DNA of 6,416 nucleotides from Bdellovibrio sp. (GTDB lineage Bacteria > Bdellovibrionota > Bdellovibrionia > Bdellovibrionales > Bdellovibrionaceae): the NCBI GenBank assembly GCA_003176075.1, contig PSRN01000121.1:1-6416 (forward strand), read 5' to 3'. This document shows, piece by piece, positions 6,162 through 6,416 of the stretch. The notes beneath the pieces were generated by a model. It searched no databases. It was not told the origin of the DNA and saw only the letters and a list, made by a program, of their open reading frames with translations. Positions within the stretch are counted from its first letter, which is position 1. Every line of letters starts with the position of its first letter. Both the position numbers and the translations under genes were made by a program.

Positions 6162-6416
6162 GCGAAGCCACGGCGAGCTGAATGGATTCCACTTCAAGTT
6201 CACTCATGATGGCCATGATCGGATGGATCATGGAATAAGGTGTCTCCTTGCTCGCTTCGACGATGGCTTTGTGTTTATTGAACAGGTCCTTGCGGGCCAA
6301 CAGCATGGCCTTCAGCTCTTCGTAGCCGTAGAGACGGTCCTGGAAAAAGTATTGGTTGTGATTGATGGTGATGACCGGCGATTCGCTGAGCGCTTCGGCG
6401 CGACGAACGGACGGAA
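6148..6416 (-). CDS. ExbD/TolR-family proton-motor subunit, C-terminal part (5' end outside window)
   Basis: Only the last 88 residues are visible; the frame enters from the right edge and ends at a TGA that overlaps the next gene's ATG. The visible part reads like the periplasmic domain of ExbD/TolR proteins: a beta-strand segment (SPVITINHNQYFFQDRLYGY), a helix (EELKAMLLARKDLFNKHK), a strand beginning IVEASKE, a helix (PYSMIHPIMAIMSELEVESI) and a final strand (QLAVASQEQL). This is the family's usual order of secondary structure. ExbD/TolR proteins sit in the inner membrane by one N-terminal helix, carry a proton-conducting Asp in it, and work with an ExbB/TolQ partner to energise envelope machines. 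The helix and Asp lie outside the window and cannot be checked. The neighbours (a TonB-like AgmX-type protein and an outer-membrane barrel) favour an AglS-like role in a Glt/Agl-type machine. Family assignment is fairly secure; the specific role is inference. Confidence 0.8.
   Translation of the reverse strand, partial: PSVRRAEALSESPVITINHNQYFFQDRLYGYEELKAMLLARKDLFNKHKAIVEASKETPYSMIHPIMAIMSELEVESIQLAVASQEQL

Overview
The window is wall-to-wall coding on the minus strand. It holds six consecutive genes, two of them cut by the window edges, with no intergenic space at all. Read in the direction of transcription (from 6416 down to 1), they are: the C-terminus of an ExbD/TolR-type proton-motor stator protein; a 959-residue secreted TPR/helical-repeat protein; a 143-residue secreted Lys/Ser-rich protein; a 445-residue TonB-like single-pass inner-membrane protein ending in an AgmX/PglI-type C-terminal domain; a 297-residue lipoprotein; and the first 208 residues of an outer-membrane beta-barrel protein. 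Every junction is an overlap (4, 4, 7, 4 and 4 nt) and each start has a good Shine-Dalgarno sequence inside the upstream gene, so this looks like one translationally coupled operon.

The organism is most likely a diderm of the former Deltaproteobacteria (Bdellovibrionota or Myxococcota). I infer this from the AgmX/PglI-type C-terminal domain, the myxobacterial/Bdellovibrio-like beta-barrel signature, and the pairing of an ExbD-like protein with TPR, TonB-like, lipoprotein and barrel components. That set resembles the Glt/Agl gliding-motility machine and the related Nfs spore-coat export machine of Myxococcus, and the gliding-type clusters known in Bdellovibrio. No species call can be made from the sequence alone.

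A working model is that the ExbD-like protein, with an ExbB/TolQ/AglR-like partner expected just upstream of the window, harvests proton-motive force. The TonB-like protein has a cytosolic N-terminal domain, one membrane helix, a Pro-rich then very Gly-rich linker, and a C-terminal domain that reaches across the periplasm. The TPR protein, the small basic protein and the lipoprotein would form the periplasmic and outer-membrane part, and the beta-barrel would be the outer-membrane end. Whether the machine drives motility, surface-polymer export or something else cannot be decided from this window.

Low-complexity sequence recurs at several points in the operon: a 15-bp tandem repeat builds the signal-peptide core of the TPR protein, 9- and 12-bp repeats build the Lys/Ser linker of the small protein, the TonB-like protein has a long Gly-rich stretch, and the lipoprotein ends in a seven-Ala run. 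No RNA gene, mobile element, CRISPR array, promoter or terminator was seen, and no stretch longer than a few bases is free of genes.
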